A stretch of 64,000 nt of DNA from VYFG01 sp965204165 (GTDB lineage Bacteria; Pseudomonadota; Gammaproteobacteria; Arenicellales; Poriferihabitantaceae), in contig OZ241969.1 in NCBI GenBank assembly GCA_965204165.1, positions 620,001 to 684,000 of the forward strand. Direction: 5' to 3'. Shown piece by piece: positions 25,655 to 34,373 of this stretch (position 1 is the stretch's first letter; the number at the start of each line of letters is the position of its first letter). Under the pieces are notes generated by a model. That model made no database searches, was not told the origin of the DNA, and saw nothing but the letters and a program-made list of their open reading frames with translations. The translations under genes were made by a program, and so were the position numbers.

Positions 25655-26698
25655 GTGGACCTTTCAGAGGTGTCGGTAGACATCATACCGGCGAGAGATG
25701 AATCCCGGTTCCGGGATCTGATGCAGGCGCATCACTATCTCGGCGCGGTGCCGGCGCGGGGCGAGACGCTGCGCTATGTGGCCCATCACCGGGGGCGCTG
25801 GCTGGCACTGGCCATGTTCTCGGCATCGGCGCTGAAATGCGGCGCCCGGGACCGGTGGATCGGCTGGGAGTACGGCATCCGGTTCGGCCGCCTGCACCTG
25901 ATCACCAACAACTCGCGCTTCCTGATCCTGCCCGGCGCACCGCGCAACCTCGGCTCGCGCGTGCTTTCCCTGTGCACCCGCCGCCTCGCCCGCGACTGGC
26001 CGCTCCGCTTCGGTCACGGCCTCCTGCTGGTGGAGACCTTCGTCGACCCCGCCCGCTTCCACGGCACCGTCTACCGCGCCGCCAACTGGATCGAGGTCGG
26101 GCATACCCGGGGCTTCGGCCGCGAGGGCCCGGGCTACAGCGAACACGCAAATCCCAAGCTCGTCTTCGTCCATCCCCTGTCGCGCACCGCCCGCGCCCGC
26201 CTCCGGGACCCCTGCCTCGACACCACACTGCAACATGGAGTACCCAGGATGACTCTCACCGCCGAACAGATGCGATCCCTGCCCGACTTCTTCCGCGACA
26301 TCGACGATCCCCGACGCCGCCAGGGCCGCCGCCACGCCCTGTCCACCATGCTGGCATTGGCCGCAGCGGCCACGCTCTGCGGCATGCGCGGCTACAAGGC
26401 CATGAGCGAATGGATCGACGACCTCAGCCCCAGGGTCCTGGAACGTTTCCGCGTACGCCGTTCCAGGAGCGGACACCAGGTGCCCAGCCTGTCCGCCATC
26501 CGCAGCGTCCTCATCCGCATCGACCCGGACCAGTTCGATGCCGCCCTGCGGGCGTGGCACCAGGTCCATGGCCCAAAGGACACCGCCATTGCCGTCGACG
26601 GCAAGACCATCCGGGGCGCCATCGATGACCAGGGCAACCGGCCCCATGTGCTCGGCGCCGTCGGCCACCACACCGGAATCCCCTGGAGTCAAAAAAAG
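25655..26698 (+). CDS. ISAs1-type transposase with N-terminal DUF4338 domain, upstream frame
   Basis: Residues about 1-190 form a DUF4338 domain ('HHYLGAVPARGETLRYVA', 'GARDRWIGWEYGIRFGRLHL'), the domain also found in Druantia protein DruA. From about residue 199 ('MTLTAEQMRSLPDFFRDI') follows the N-terminal part of an ISAs1/H-repeat transposase up to 'AIAVDGKTIRG', which carries the first catalytic Asp. The 0 frame ends at 26707 with a stop soon after the slippery run at 26691-26698. The rest of the transposase is encoded in the -1 frame. Confidence 0.75.
26692..26698 (+). promoter_or_regulatory. A_AAA_AAG slippery heptamer (candidate programmed -1 frameshift)
   Basis: The 0-frame codons are CAA AAA AAG, so AAAAAAG lies in the phase known from dnaX and many IS elements. 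A -1 slip leads straight to GTC GGC CTG and the conserved continuation 'VGLKPGADDETKRTNEIG'. A decay-type deletion of one A in an original run of eight is the alternative. Confidence 0.55.
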
Positions 26699-27432
26699 TC
26701 GGCCTGAAACCGGGGGCCGATGACGAAACCAAACGCACCAACGAGATCGGCATCGTCATCCCGCTGCTCGACACCCTCTCCGACATCGAAGGATGCACCA
26801 TCACCACCGATGCCATGCTCACCCAACGCAAGCTCGCCGACTATCTCCACGGACGCCGCGCCCACTACCTCTTCACCGTCAAGGGCAACCAGAAAAACCT
26901 GCTCGCCGATATCCGACTGCTCCTCGACCGCCACATCCAGCGCCGTCCGCCGGACTTCACCGACCAGGCCCCCAAACCCGTCCATGGCCGCCGGGAGCGC
27001 CGTTCCGTCTGGGTCTCGGACAAGCTCAACCACTACCTCCAGTTCCCCAACGTCGGACAGGTCTTCGCCGTGATGCGTGAAACCACCGAAACCGCAACCG
27101 GCAGGAAACGCCGTGAGATCGCCTACGGAATCACCAGCCTGACCCCAAATGACGCCTCCCCCGAGCGAATCCTCTCCCTCAACCGCGGGCACTGGTCCGT
27201 CGAGGCCATGCATCATGTCCTCGACTGGACCTTCGACGAGGACCGCAGCCGAATCCGGGCCGGACACGGTCCCCAGAACATGTCCCGCCTCAGGCGATTC
27301 GCCATCGGCATCATACAGAGCCGGGGCCTCGCCGTCGCCGAAACCATGCGCCACCTCGCCAGGAATCCCCGACGCATGCTCGACTTCCTCAAGATGACCG
27401 ACAACGCCAGGCCATACCCGGCTACCGGCTGA
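26698..27432 (+). CDS. ISAs1-type transposase, downstream (-1) frame
   Basis: About 244 residues continue the transposase: 'KTRTNEIG'-type linker, 'CTITTDAMLTQRKLADYL' with the second catalytic Asp, 'HYLFTVKGNQKNLLADI', and 'ILSLNRGHWSVEAMHHVLDW' with the catalytic Glu. The part has no good start codon of its own before the conserved Asp region, so it needs a frameshift or is inactive. The joined product would be about 590 residues. I could not find convincing terminal inverted repeats, so the limits of the element are open. Confidence 0.75.
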   Translation, partial: VGLKPGADDETKRTNEIGIVIPLLDTLSDIEGCTITTDAMLTQRKLADYLHGRRAHYLFTVKGNQKNLLADIRLLLDRHIQRRPPDFTDQAPKPVHGRRERRSVWVSDKLNHYLQFPNVGQVFAVMRETTETATGRKRREIAYGITSLTPNDASPERILSLNRGHWSVEAMHHVLDWTFDEDRSRIRAGHGPQNMSRLRRFAIGIIQSRGLAVAETMRHLARNPRRMLDFLKMTDNARPYPATG

Positions 27433-27818
27433 GCATCCCTCCAGGCCCCGAATCCTCAGCCCCTCAACACACAGGGGCGGGAACAGTCATGCCTCAACGG
27501 AACGGAAATCCACCTCCGGGAACATCAACCTGCCCGGTGTAACCACCATGGCGGCCAATTCAGTCCAAAGTGGCCAAAATAATCCGTGATAAATCCCAAG
27601 CACGGCAGTAACGATCTCTTCGGGCGAATCAGAACAAATTTGCCTTGATAGTTCCCTTTGGATTGACTAGAAGCCACACTTCATTCGCCCTCTTCATTTA
27701 ATGCACAGGTTGACGTACATGCAACACTGCTTGGCTAGCTTGCCACGCAGTAGGGGTCGACGTGATCTACGACGTACGTCGAATTTGATATATGGATTTC
27801 ATTGTTCCACGGACAGGC
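27433..27818. other. Gap without recognisable genes
   Basis: About 385 bp, probably including the right end of the ISAs1-type element and the sequence behind the convergent agmatinase-like gene. I see no gene, repeat or terminator that I can support. Confidence 0.4.
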
Positions 27819-28778
27819 TCACTTTGCCATTTGCTGCCGGGCAACTATGCCCATCGTTGCGGCGACCAGCCTCGAAACAGTTAAACCGCCCTGACCATCA
27901 ATGTCGGCTTCCGGAAAGATTTCCACAAAATTTACCGCGGCAATTTTCGCCTTGTCAGCCACCCCCTGAATCAGATCGATCGCATGCTGATAACTGAGCC
28001 CGCCAGGTGTTCGACCGATCGTGTTTGGCGTAATTGAAGGATCAAGCCCGTCAATATCAATACAGATCACTACGTTTGCATTCTCGCTGATGTGATCCAG
28101 GGCCTGCTGGACGCCGTTGTGCAGGATATTGTGGGCGGGAATCAGGTGAACTCCCCAGCTTAGACAATCCTCGACATCCTGGGGATAGGCTGATCCCGTA
28201 CCACGAGCGCCTACCTGAATGATTTTTTCAATGTGATCCATTTCGGATGCTCGTCGCATGTTCGAGGAAAGTCCCAGCTTTTCTCCAAGGTACTCGTCAC
28301 GCCAATCGATGTGGGCATCAACCTGCAGGACGGTGTATTTATTGCCGGTGTCGTTAAGCGCGTCCAGCATCGGAATGGGAACCGAGTCGTCGCCTCCGAT
28401 CAGAATAGGAATCGTGCCTCTGCCGACAACGGTACTGACTGTCTTTCTGATTGTCTCGCGATTTGATGCGAAGTCTGTTTCGTGCCAGGGCAGATTTCCG
28501 CAATCCACGGCGCGCTGACTGCCTTCCGGAAATAGCGGTCCGCCGATGTCAAAATTGTACCGATCCGAATTGGCCGCTAATGGTGCAGCTGCCTTGCGGA
28601 TAGAGTCCGGACCATTCTTTGCGTAGGGTCCTACTGAAAGGTATGGTGTAGCACAAGGCACGCCGACATAGGCGGAAGATGCTTCTATTCTTTCAAGGTC
28701 CGAACAGGCGTCCAGCCCTAGAAAGGTCGATACTTCTGCAGCGCCAAACAATGAGGCAAGATCAGGTTTCTGACTCAT
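27819..28778 (-). CDS. Arginase/agmatinase-family ureohydrolase
   Basis: This 319-residue protein has the family metal-binding motifs 'VDAHIDW' and 'CIDIDGLDPS', and the C-terminal 'NFVEIFPEAD'. The first motif is 'GGDDS' where most arginases and agmatinases have GGDHS, so one Mn ligand His is replaced by Asp. The family releases urea from arginine, agmatine or guanidino acids, or other groups from related amidines. I use the ATG at 28778 because a GGAGGAG site precedes it. It has no operon partner. Confidence 0.85.
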   Translation of the reverse strand: MSQKPDLASLFGAAEVSTFLGLDACSDLERIEASSAYVGVPCATPYLSVGPYAKNGPDSIRKAAAPLAANSDRYNFDIGGPLFPEGSQRAVDCGNLPWHETDFASNRETIRKTVSTVVGRGTIPILIGGDDSVPIPMLDALNDTGNKYTVLQVDAHIDWRDEYLGEKLGLSSNMRRASEMDHIEKIIQVGARGTGSAYPQDVEDCLSWGVHLIPAHNILHNGVQQALDHISENANVVICIDIDGLDPSITPNTIGRTPGGLSYQHAIDLIQGVADKAKIAAVNFVEIFPEADIDGQGGLTVSRLVAATMGIVARQQMAK

Positions 28779-28885
28779 AAATGATTCTCTCCTCCGGGAA
28801 AAGTCGTTGCTGCTTAAGAGCTGTCCGCATGCTCCGACCTGGCGGTGCAAGTCCGGATCGTAAAGAACAGAAAGAAAAATTCGGC

Positions 28886-30157
28886 CTACGCCCTGTCCGA
28901 ATCAGCCCTGGACGAGTACACGGTCCTGCTGGGTCTTGACCGGAGGTAGTCCGGCGCCTCCGCGGTCATCCCTTCCTCTGCCTCCACGCCGTCCCTGCGG
29001 TCATAGCGCGCGGCCCCGTACAGCAGGAAAACGAGCGATCCCGCCGCGGCAACCCAGTAGACCGGCACCAGCAGGGCTTCGCTGTCGGGTCTTCCGAGTA
29101 CGGCAACTCCGAAAACGGTGAACACCACGGCAATGGTGATCTGCGAGTAATAGCTCTTGAGGACGAGGTAGCGGTGACTCAGCGTCTCCTTGGCAAGATC
29201 GTAGAAGCGCTTGTTCATCGCGAGGCGGAAGAACGCCGTGCAGAAGGTGATCAGCACCAGCGCGACGTACAGCACCGCCAGCGGGAGATCGTCATCCACC
29301 AGCGCGCGAAACCCCCAGGACAGCGCGTAGAGCACGACCGCGAAGCGGTAGATCCGCCGCCGGCCCAGCCGGTCGATGGTGTTCTTGAGCAGGTAGAACA
29401 GGATGCCGAAGACCACCGCCAGCGACAGCACCAGCAGCCCCAGGGTCGCGAAACTCTCGTGGACCAGCAGGAACAGGGTGATGACCCAGAAGAAGCTCTC
29501 CAGGAACAGGTAGAGGCCGTCGACGACAAACACCGTCCTGCTGGCATCCCTGTCCCGGAAGCGGAAGATGTCGCCCATGGAAACCGGCTGGAACGACGTC
29601 ATCGCCTCCGGGGTCCCGGGATTGTTGATGCAGAACATCAGGAACCCCGCCAGGGCCAGGGCGGCGCTTACCAGCACCACGTGGCCGTAGCCCGCCTTCT
29701 CCAGCAGAAGGCCCCCGGCCACGATGCCCACCTGCAGCAGGAACCCCACGAAGATCTGGAGATTGCCGTAGCGGCGGCCGGAGTTGCTGGTGTCGATGCC
29801 CTCGAAGAAGAGCGCCCGCTGGGTGGTCCAGAAGAAACAGTTGTAGACGCCGTAGCTGATGCCGAGGAGCAGCAGCACGTTGAAGCTCATGCCGAGAACA
29901 TGCCCGTTCCACAGGAGGAGGATTTCCAGCAGCAGCGAGACCAGGATCAGGTTGATCAGGCTGAGGGCCCGGCGCATCCGGTCCCAGGCGTAAAGGCCGA
30001 TACAGAACCCGGCCCCGGCGGCGCCGATGAACAGGGAGATCTCGCCAAGCTCGAACCCCTGCTTCCAGAGAAAGACCGGGATGAAGAACGGGAACAGCCC
30101 GATCAGCAGCGAATGCAGGCCCAGATACTTGTAGAAGGTCCGGCGAAGCGTGCGCAT
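28886..30157 (-). CDS. MFS transporter linked to ATP-grasp genes
   Basis: This is a 423-residue protein with about 12 membrane helices, starting 'TFYKYLGLHSLLIGLFPFFI', and a charged loop after helix 2 ('YAWDRMRRALS'). The C-terminal tail of about 40 residues is hydrophilic. The start codon overlaps the stop of the upstream ATP-grasp gene by one base (TAATG), so it is the last gene of that operon. Export of the ATP-grasp product is the simplest role; uptake of a precursor is the alternative. I cannot place it in a named MFS subfamily. Confidence 0.82.
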   Translation of the reverse strand: MRTLRRTFYKYLGLHSLLIGLFPFFIPVFLWKQGFELGEISLFIGAAGAGFCIGLYAWDRMRRALSLINLILVSLLLEILLLWNGHVLGMSFNVLLLLGISYGVYNCFFWTTQRALFFEGIDTSNSGRRYGNLQIFVGFLLQVGIVAGGLLLEKAGYGHVVLVSAALALAGFLMFCINNPGTPEAMTSFQPVSMGDIFRFRDRDASRTVFVVDGLYLFLESFFWVITLFLLVHESFATLGLLVLSLAVVFGILFYLLKNTIDRLGRRRIYRFAVVLYALSWGFRALVDDDLPLAVLYVALVLITFCTAFFRLAMNKRFYDLAKETLSHRYLVLKSYYSQITIAVVFTVFGVAVLGRPDSEALLVPVYWVAAAGSLVFLLYGAARYDRRDGVEAEEGMTAEAPDYLRSRPSRTVYSSRADSDRA

Positions 30158-31065
30158 TAAAAAATATCTCTGTCGGCAATCTCAAGTTTATCAAGTTCCG
30201 CGATGTCTGCGGAAAAATCCTCCTTCGGCCCGTACCGGGGGAAGTGATGCATCTCGATATAGGGCCGGGAGTTGACCTCCACCAGGATGCACCGCTGTGC
30301 GGTATGGGGCACCTCGATGCCCTTTTCGAAGATCACGTCGATCCCGAAGATGTTGGCGCCGAATGCGCGAATCACGCTGAAGAACAGTTCGCGGTTTTCT
30401 GCCGGAATCGTGTCCCGGTCGATGGTCTCGACAATGCCCCCGGGCGCCAGGGCGACCCGGTGGAACACTTCCACGTGCTCGCCCTCGGCAGGCACCGAGT
30501 CCAGGGTCAGTCCCTGTTTCCTCAGGTGCGAGACCGCCTGCCGGTCCTTCCCGATGGGATGCATCACCGGGTACAGCGCCATCTCCTCCCGGATCCGGTT
30601 TTCTGTATCGATCAGGGTACCGATGCGGTCGCGCCCGTTGCCGATGACGAAGGGCGGGTAGCGGCGGATCACGGAGACCAGTTTCCCGTCCGTCGCCAGC
30701 ACGCGGTAGTTGGCGCCCTTGAGATACTGTTCAACCATGGTGGTGGGCCACCAGCGCTTGGCGCGGAAGACCGCCCGCCACAGCTCACCGTAGCCGTCGA
30801 TGGGAAAGTAGCTGCCGCGGGAGTAGCCGCTCACGTTGGGCTTGATGACCACCGGGAAGCCGTGCTCCCGGGCGAAGGCGTGGGCAACCCAGGGCCAGAC
30901 GAACCGACGGCCCGTGGCGTGGGGCAGGCCGTTGGCGGCGAACACCGCCCGGCCAAGCGCCTTGGAGCGGCAGGACTTGCGCACGGCCAGCGTATTGTAG
31001 TTGCTGCAGTCGTGCATGTACTTCTCGCTGATCCATGCGTAGATCCAGGCCTTGATCTTTTTCAT
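30157..31065 (-). CDS. ATP-grasp ligase-like protein
   Basis: This 302-residue protein has ATP-grasp features: 'HGFPVVIKPNVSGYSRGSYF' (the nucleotide-binding Lys and glycine loop, about residues 69-88), a central 'VEQYLKGANYRVLATDGKLV', and near the end 'ILVEVNSRPYIEMHHFP' with Glu/Asn metal ligands. This resembles cyanophycin-synthetase and GshAB-type ligases that join amino acids by amide bonds. The start overlaps the stop of the preceding gene (ATGA). Substrates are unknown; function is inferred from fold only. Confidence 0.78.
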   Translation of the reverse strand: MKKIKAWIYAWISEKYMHDCSNYNTLAVRKSCRSKALGRAVFAANGLPHATGRRFVWPWVAHAFAREHGFPVVIKPNVSGYSRGSYFPIDGYGELWRAVFRAKRWWPTTMVEQYLKGANYRVLATDGKLVSVIRRYPPFVIGNGRDRIGTLIDTENRIREEMALYPVMHPIGKDRQAVSHLRKQGLTLDSVPAEGEHVEVFHRVALAPGGIVETIDRDTIPAENRELFFSVIRAFGANIFGIDVIFEKGIEVPHTAQRCILVEVNSRPYIEMHHFPRYGPKEDFSADIAELDKLEIADRDIF

Positions 31066-31904
31066 ATGCGGTCGCGAAAGTAGTTGAGCAGCGGACTTTC
31101 CCGGTTGTACAGGTTGATCTTGGTGAACACCGGTTTTTCCGGCCGCGCGCTTTCCCTGGTCTTGGTGGCCCGCGCCAGCGCCAGCATGTAGCGGTTCACC
31201 AGGACCAGGATTTCCACCGCCGGCCGCCCTCTGTCCAGCAGGTTGATCGGCATGGGCAGGTACAGGTTGACCTCGATCACATGCACCTTCCCGGCCATGA
31301 GATCCGCCAGGGATTCGGCGCGGTAGCAGGCCCGGCAGATGACATGCGTCCCGAGACGGTTGGACATCGCCCACAGGCGTTCCTTCTGTGTGCCGTCGAG
31401 ATCGTCCGTGAGGTCCCGGTAGCGGCTGTTGGGATTGAATACCCCGTTGATGGGGATCTCCTCCGAGTCATTCAGGGTCTCCGTCACTGTCAGCACGGCG
31501 TATCTTTCCGGGTCTTCGTGGTGGCGGATGGAGAACACCTCGAATTCCCTGGGTTCGGGCGCCGGCGCCTGCACCAGGTAGCGGATCCGGCTGTGTTGGA
31601 TCCGCCCGCGGAGCGCACGGAGTTCCTCCGGGTTGCGGGCGCATTTTACCCCGGCCGCATTCTGGCCCCATTCCGGCTTCAGGAATACCGGCCATTGGTC
31701 GGGCATGAACGCCCCGTCGTCGTATCGCTGGTCCAGCCGCCATTCTTCCGGGATGCTCCGGTCAATGGCGATCTTGGAAAAAATTCCCTTGTCTGCATCA
31801 AAGCGGTCGACGTTGAGCTGGAAGTACTTGCAGGGCTTCGTGCCGATGCGCAGGCAATGCAGCATGTACAACGAGACGATCAGGACGGAGATCCAGAACT
31901 TCAT
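31062..31904 (-). CDS. Second ATP-grasp-like protein, divergent, with N-terminal hydrophobic segment
   Basis: This 280-residue protein begins with a hydrophobic stretch (about residues 3-17). It carries 'WPVFLKPEWGQNAAGVKC', an ATP-grasp-type Lys and Gly/Ala loop, and 'VHVIEVNLYLPMPINLL', which aligns with the E-x-N metal site. The match is weaker than for its neighbour, so it may be a partner or regulatory subunit. The two genes overlap by 4 bp, supporting a joint role. Confidence 0.68.
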   Translation of the reverse strand: MKFWISVLIVSLYMLHCLRIGTKPCKYFQLNVDRFDADKGIFSKIAIDRSIPEEWRLDQRYDDGAFMPDQWPVFLKPEWGQNAAGVKCARNPEELRALRGRIQHSRIRYLVQAPAPEPREFEVFSIRHHEDPERYAVLTVTETLNDSEEIPINGVFNPNSRYRDLTDDLDGTQKERLWAMSNRLGTHVICRACYRAESLADLMAGKVHVIEVNLYLPMPINLLDRGRPAVEILVLVNRYMLALARATKTRESARPEKPVFTKINLYNRESPLLNYFRDRI

Positions 31905-31967
31905 CGCGACAACGCGGCCGTCCGTGCGACCGGCTCCGCCCCTCCCGGCGTCTGCGGCACAATCCGG

Positions 31968-32459
31968 TCAGTCCCGGACCCCGCGGTTGAGAAAGAACAG
32001 AACGATGCCCAGCACCATGATGGACGCCGCGGCATAGAACAGTGAGCCGCCGTCGGACTCGCCCTGGTGCAGAACCTCGACCCCGAGGGGCGTGAACAGG
32101 TGGAAAAACACCGCGCCCGCCATCACTGCGCTGGCCATGAGGCCGCCGAACATGTGGAACCTGCGGCGCACGCCCGTGCTGTCGACGACGCCGGCCAGCC
32201 CCAGGAGCCAGACCAGCGCCGGGGCCAGCAGGACCAGCGAGGTGAGGATTTCAAAGCTGCCGACGAGATAGGGGCCGAACCGGGTGAAGAAATCGCCGAG
32301 CCCACGGGCGAACACGTCCCCCATCCAGCCGCCGATGGTGCCGAAGATGTGCTGGGTGTCCGGATGGTTGGTGAACTTGTAGGGGATGGAGAACAGGAAC
32401 ACCTTGCTGGTCCAGGCAACAATGAGCCAGCTGATGACAGGGATGATGAGCTTTTTCAT
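31968..32459 (-). CDS. DoxX-like small membrane protein
   Basis: This is a 163-residue protein with four predicted helices, including an N-terminal 'LIIPVISWLIVAWTSKVFLF' and a last helix 'AASIMVLGIVLFFLNRG'. Between them is 'GSFEILTSLVLLAPALVWLL', a DoxX/DoxD-type pattern. I start at the ATG at 32459; the frame extends to 32921 but that part overlaps another gene. It is 63 bp upstream of the ATP-grasp pair on the same strand and could belong to the same transcript. Its role is unknown. Confidence 0.68.
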   Translation of the reverse strand: MKKLIIPVISWLIVAWTSKVFLFSIPYKFTNHPDTQHIFGTIGGWMGDVFARGLGDFFTRFGPYLVGSFEILTSLVLLAPALVWLLGLAGVVDSTGVRRRFHMFGGLMASAVMAGAVFFHLFTPLGVEVLHQGESDGGSLFYAAASIMVLGIVLFFLNRGVRD

Positions 32460-32505
32460 GCGGTGGTTCGGAATTTTGCAGAAATGGCTGGGTAATTTTT
32501 CGGAG

Positions 32506-33162
32506 TCACCGGTTGTCACCGGCCTGGTTTGTGGACCATCCCGCCGACCCCGAGTTCCCCCGGATTCCGCGGAGCGACAGGTCATGCCACCGTTCGCTGG
32601 AGACGAGCACGGGCGGCTGGCCATTGTCGTAGAACCACGTGTCGAAGACAAACCGTCTCCCGCTCGGGACCTCCTCGACATGCGCCGCCCAATGCTGGTT
32701 GAACAGGGTGCGGCGGTAGGCGGCGCGCAGCACGCGGTGGAAGCGGAGCAGGCCCGCATGCTGGAACAGCGCCAGGAAGCGGGTGGCGTTGACGGCCTCG
32801 TCCACGCAGTCCAGCTGCCCCAGCCGGTCCTCCTTGGTCCCTTTTGAAGACAGCGGCAGGTTTCCGGCGACATCACGGCTGATCGGCGAATACAGGCCGG
32901 CCAGGTATTCCATGCGGGCAAGGGCGTGCTTGATCTGGTCCCGCTCCTCCTTCGGGTTCGCGGCGCCGAACAGAGCGACCACGGAACTCCACTCCCCTGC
33001 GCTGACCTGCACGGTCGTCTGCACGCTGCAGCCGAACCCGTGGCAGACGTCGAAGGATACCCCGGTCGCCTTCTCCGCCGACCAGGACGTGGCCATCGGG
33101 ACGAGAAGGAGCAGGCTTACCCGGATGATTCGAAGCAATCGCTGGTTGTGTCGATGGGCCAC
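32506..33162 (-). CDS. Secreted hypothetical protein
   Basis: The 218-residue product from GTG at 33162 has a signal peptide ('RIIRVSLLLLVPMATSWSAE'). The mature part contains a Cys pair in 'DVCHGFGCS', a possible disulfide, and a Trp/Asp-rich C-terminus ('RRFVFDTWFYDNGQPP'). I do not recognise the family. It lies 46 bp upstream of the DoxX-like gene on the same strand and diverges from the DUF3301 gene. Confidence 0.6.
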   Translation of the reverse strand: MAHRHNQRLLRIIRVSLLLLVPMATSWSAEKATGVSFDVCHGFGCSVQTTVQVSAGEWSSVVALFGAANPKEERDQIKHALARMEYLAGLYSPISRDVAGNLPLSSKGTKEDRLGQLDCVDEAVNATRFLALFQHAGLLRFHRVLRAAYRRTLFNQHWAAHVEEVPSGRRFVFDTWFYDNGQPPVLVSSERWHDLSLRGIRGNSGSAGWSTNQAGDNR

Positions 33163-33273
33163 AGAATTTATCCTGAACCGGCCAACCCCGGACTGATTTC
33201 GGAAATGTATCAGCAAACCCGGGGCAAGGCCATTACCCGTTATGATTGTCGAACCGGTGAGATCACGAAACCC

Positions 33274-33600
33274 ATGACCCTGACAGGCTCCATTCCCTGG
33301 CTGATACTCGGCCTGGCGGCGCTGGTGGTCCTCCTGGTTCGGGGCCGGGGCTACCACGAGTCCGCGAACCGGGTGGTGCGGGATTGCTGCAGCCAGAACG
33401 GGCTGCAGTTGCTGGACGGCACCGTGGCCTTCCGCGGCCTGTCCGTCCTGCCGCAGCGGCCCTGCATCACGCGGACCTACCGCTTCGAATACTCCCGCGA
33501 CGGCACCGACCGGCACATGGGGCTGATCACCCTGACCGGCAACGAGGTGATTTCCCTGCTCATCAATCCGGATCACCTGGCTGCGCAAACTGTCCACTAG
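33274..33600 (+). CDS. DUF3301 domain protein
   Basis: This is a 108-residue protein with one N-terminal membrane helix ('WLILGLAALVVLLVRGRG') and the DUF3301 pattern 'CCSQNGLQLLDGTVAFRGLS', then 'TYRFEYSRDG' and a beta-rich tail. DUF3301 proteins are found mainly in gammaproteobacteria and have no known function. I choose the ATG at 33274; the frame is open further upstream to 32926, but that would run over the divergent gene's start region. Confidence 0.75.
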   Translation: MTLTGSIPWLILGLAALVVLLVRGRGYHESANRVVRDCCSQNGLQLLDGTVAFRGLSVLPQRPCITRTYRFEYSRDGTDRHMGLITLTGNEVISLLINPDHLAAQTVH

Positions 33601-33749
33601 ACCGCGCGATTCCGGCCCCTCCCCGGCCGGAGGCGCACATCCCCGCCCGCCCTGCCGGACACCGGCCTGTTCGATGTCCTGATTCATGTACCCCGGGCCG
33701 CGGTCGTCCTGCTAGTATTGGCGGCCCCCGACCAAATGGATCCTGACGA

Positions 33750-34373
33750 ATGATCGATCTCTACACCTGGACCACGCCCAACGGCCGCAAGGTTTCCATC
33801 ATGCTGGAGGAAGTGGGCCTTCCCTATAACGTCCACGGGGTGGACATCACCGCGGACGAACAGTTCGATCCCGGGTTCCTCGCCATCAGCCCGAACAACA
33901 AGATCCCGGCCATCGTCGACCACGAAGCCGACCGCAGCCTGTTCGAGTCGGGGGCCATCCTGATTTACCTCGCCGAGAAGACCGGCATGCTGATGCCCGC
34001 CGAAAACCGCTGGGAAATCCTGGAATGGCTCATGTTCCAGATGGGCGGCTTCGGCCCCATGCTCGGCCAGGCGCACCACTTCGTCCATTTCAACCCGGAG
34101 GCAAGCGGTTACGCGCGCAACCGTTACGAGGAGGAGGCGGACCGGCTGTATTCCGTCCTGGACGAGCGGCTCGAGGACCGCCGGTTCGTGGCCGGGGACT
34201 ACTCCATCGCCGACATCGCGCTGTGGCCCTGGGCCTCGCGCTGGGAATGGCAGGGCATCGACATGGACGAATTCGAGAACGTGAAACGGTGGTATCTCGA
34301 CATCGCCGCCCGTCCCGCTGTGCAGAAGGGCTACCACGTCCCCAAACAGGTCAGCGAGATTCCCCTGCCGTGA
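33750..34373 (+). CDS. Glutathione S-transferase family protein (YfcG/YghU-like)
   Basis: This is a 207-residue cytosolic GST with an N-terminal thioredoxin-like domain ('LYTWTTPNGRKVSIMLEE', the T-P-N-G-x-K motif of the nu class; 'SPNNKIPAIVDHE' with the cis-Pro) and 'LFESGAILIYLAEKTG' for glutathione binding. The helical C-terminal domain ends 'RPAVQKGYHVPK'. YfcG-like enzymes act as disulfide reductases. The 3' end overlaps the convergent phosphoesterase gene by 23 bp. Confidence 0.9.
   Translation: MIDLYTWTTPNGRKVSIMLEEVGLPYNVHGVDITADEQFDPGFLAISPNNKIPAIVDHEADRSLFESGAILIYLAEKTGMLMPAENRWEILEWLMFQMGGFGPMLGQAHHFVHFNPEASGYARNRYEEEADRLYSVLDERLEDRRFVAGDYSIADIALWPWASRWEWQGIDMDEFENVKRWYLDIAARPAVQKGYHVPKQVSEIPLP

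Noticed and set aside
26691..26698. Frame break in the ISAs1-type transposase as a plain sequencing error
   Set aside because: The break coincides with A_AAA_AAG in exact phase, so a programmed shift is at least as likely. I kept both explanations open.
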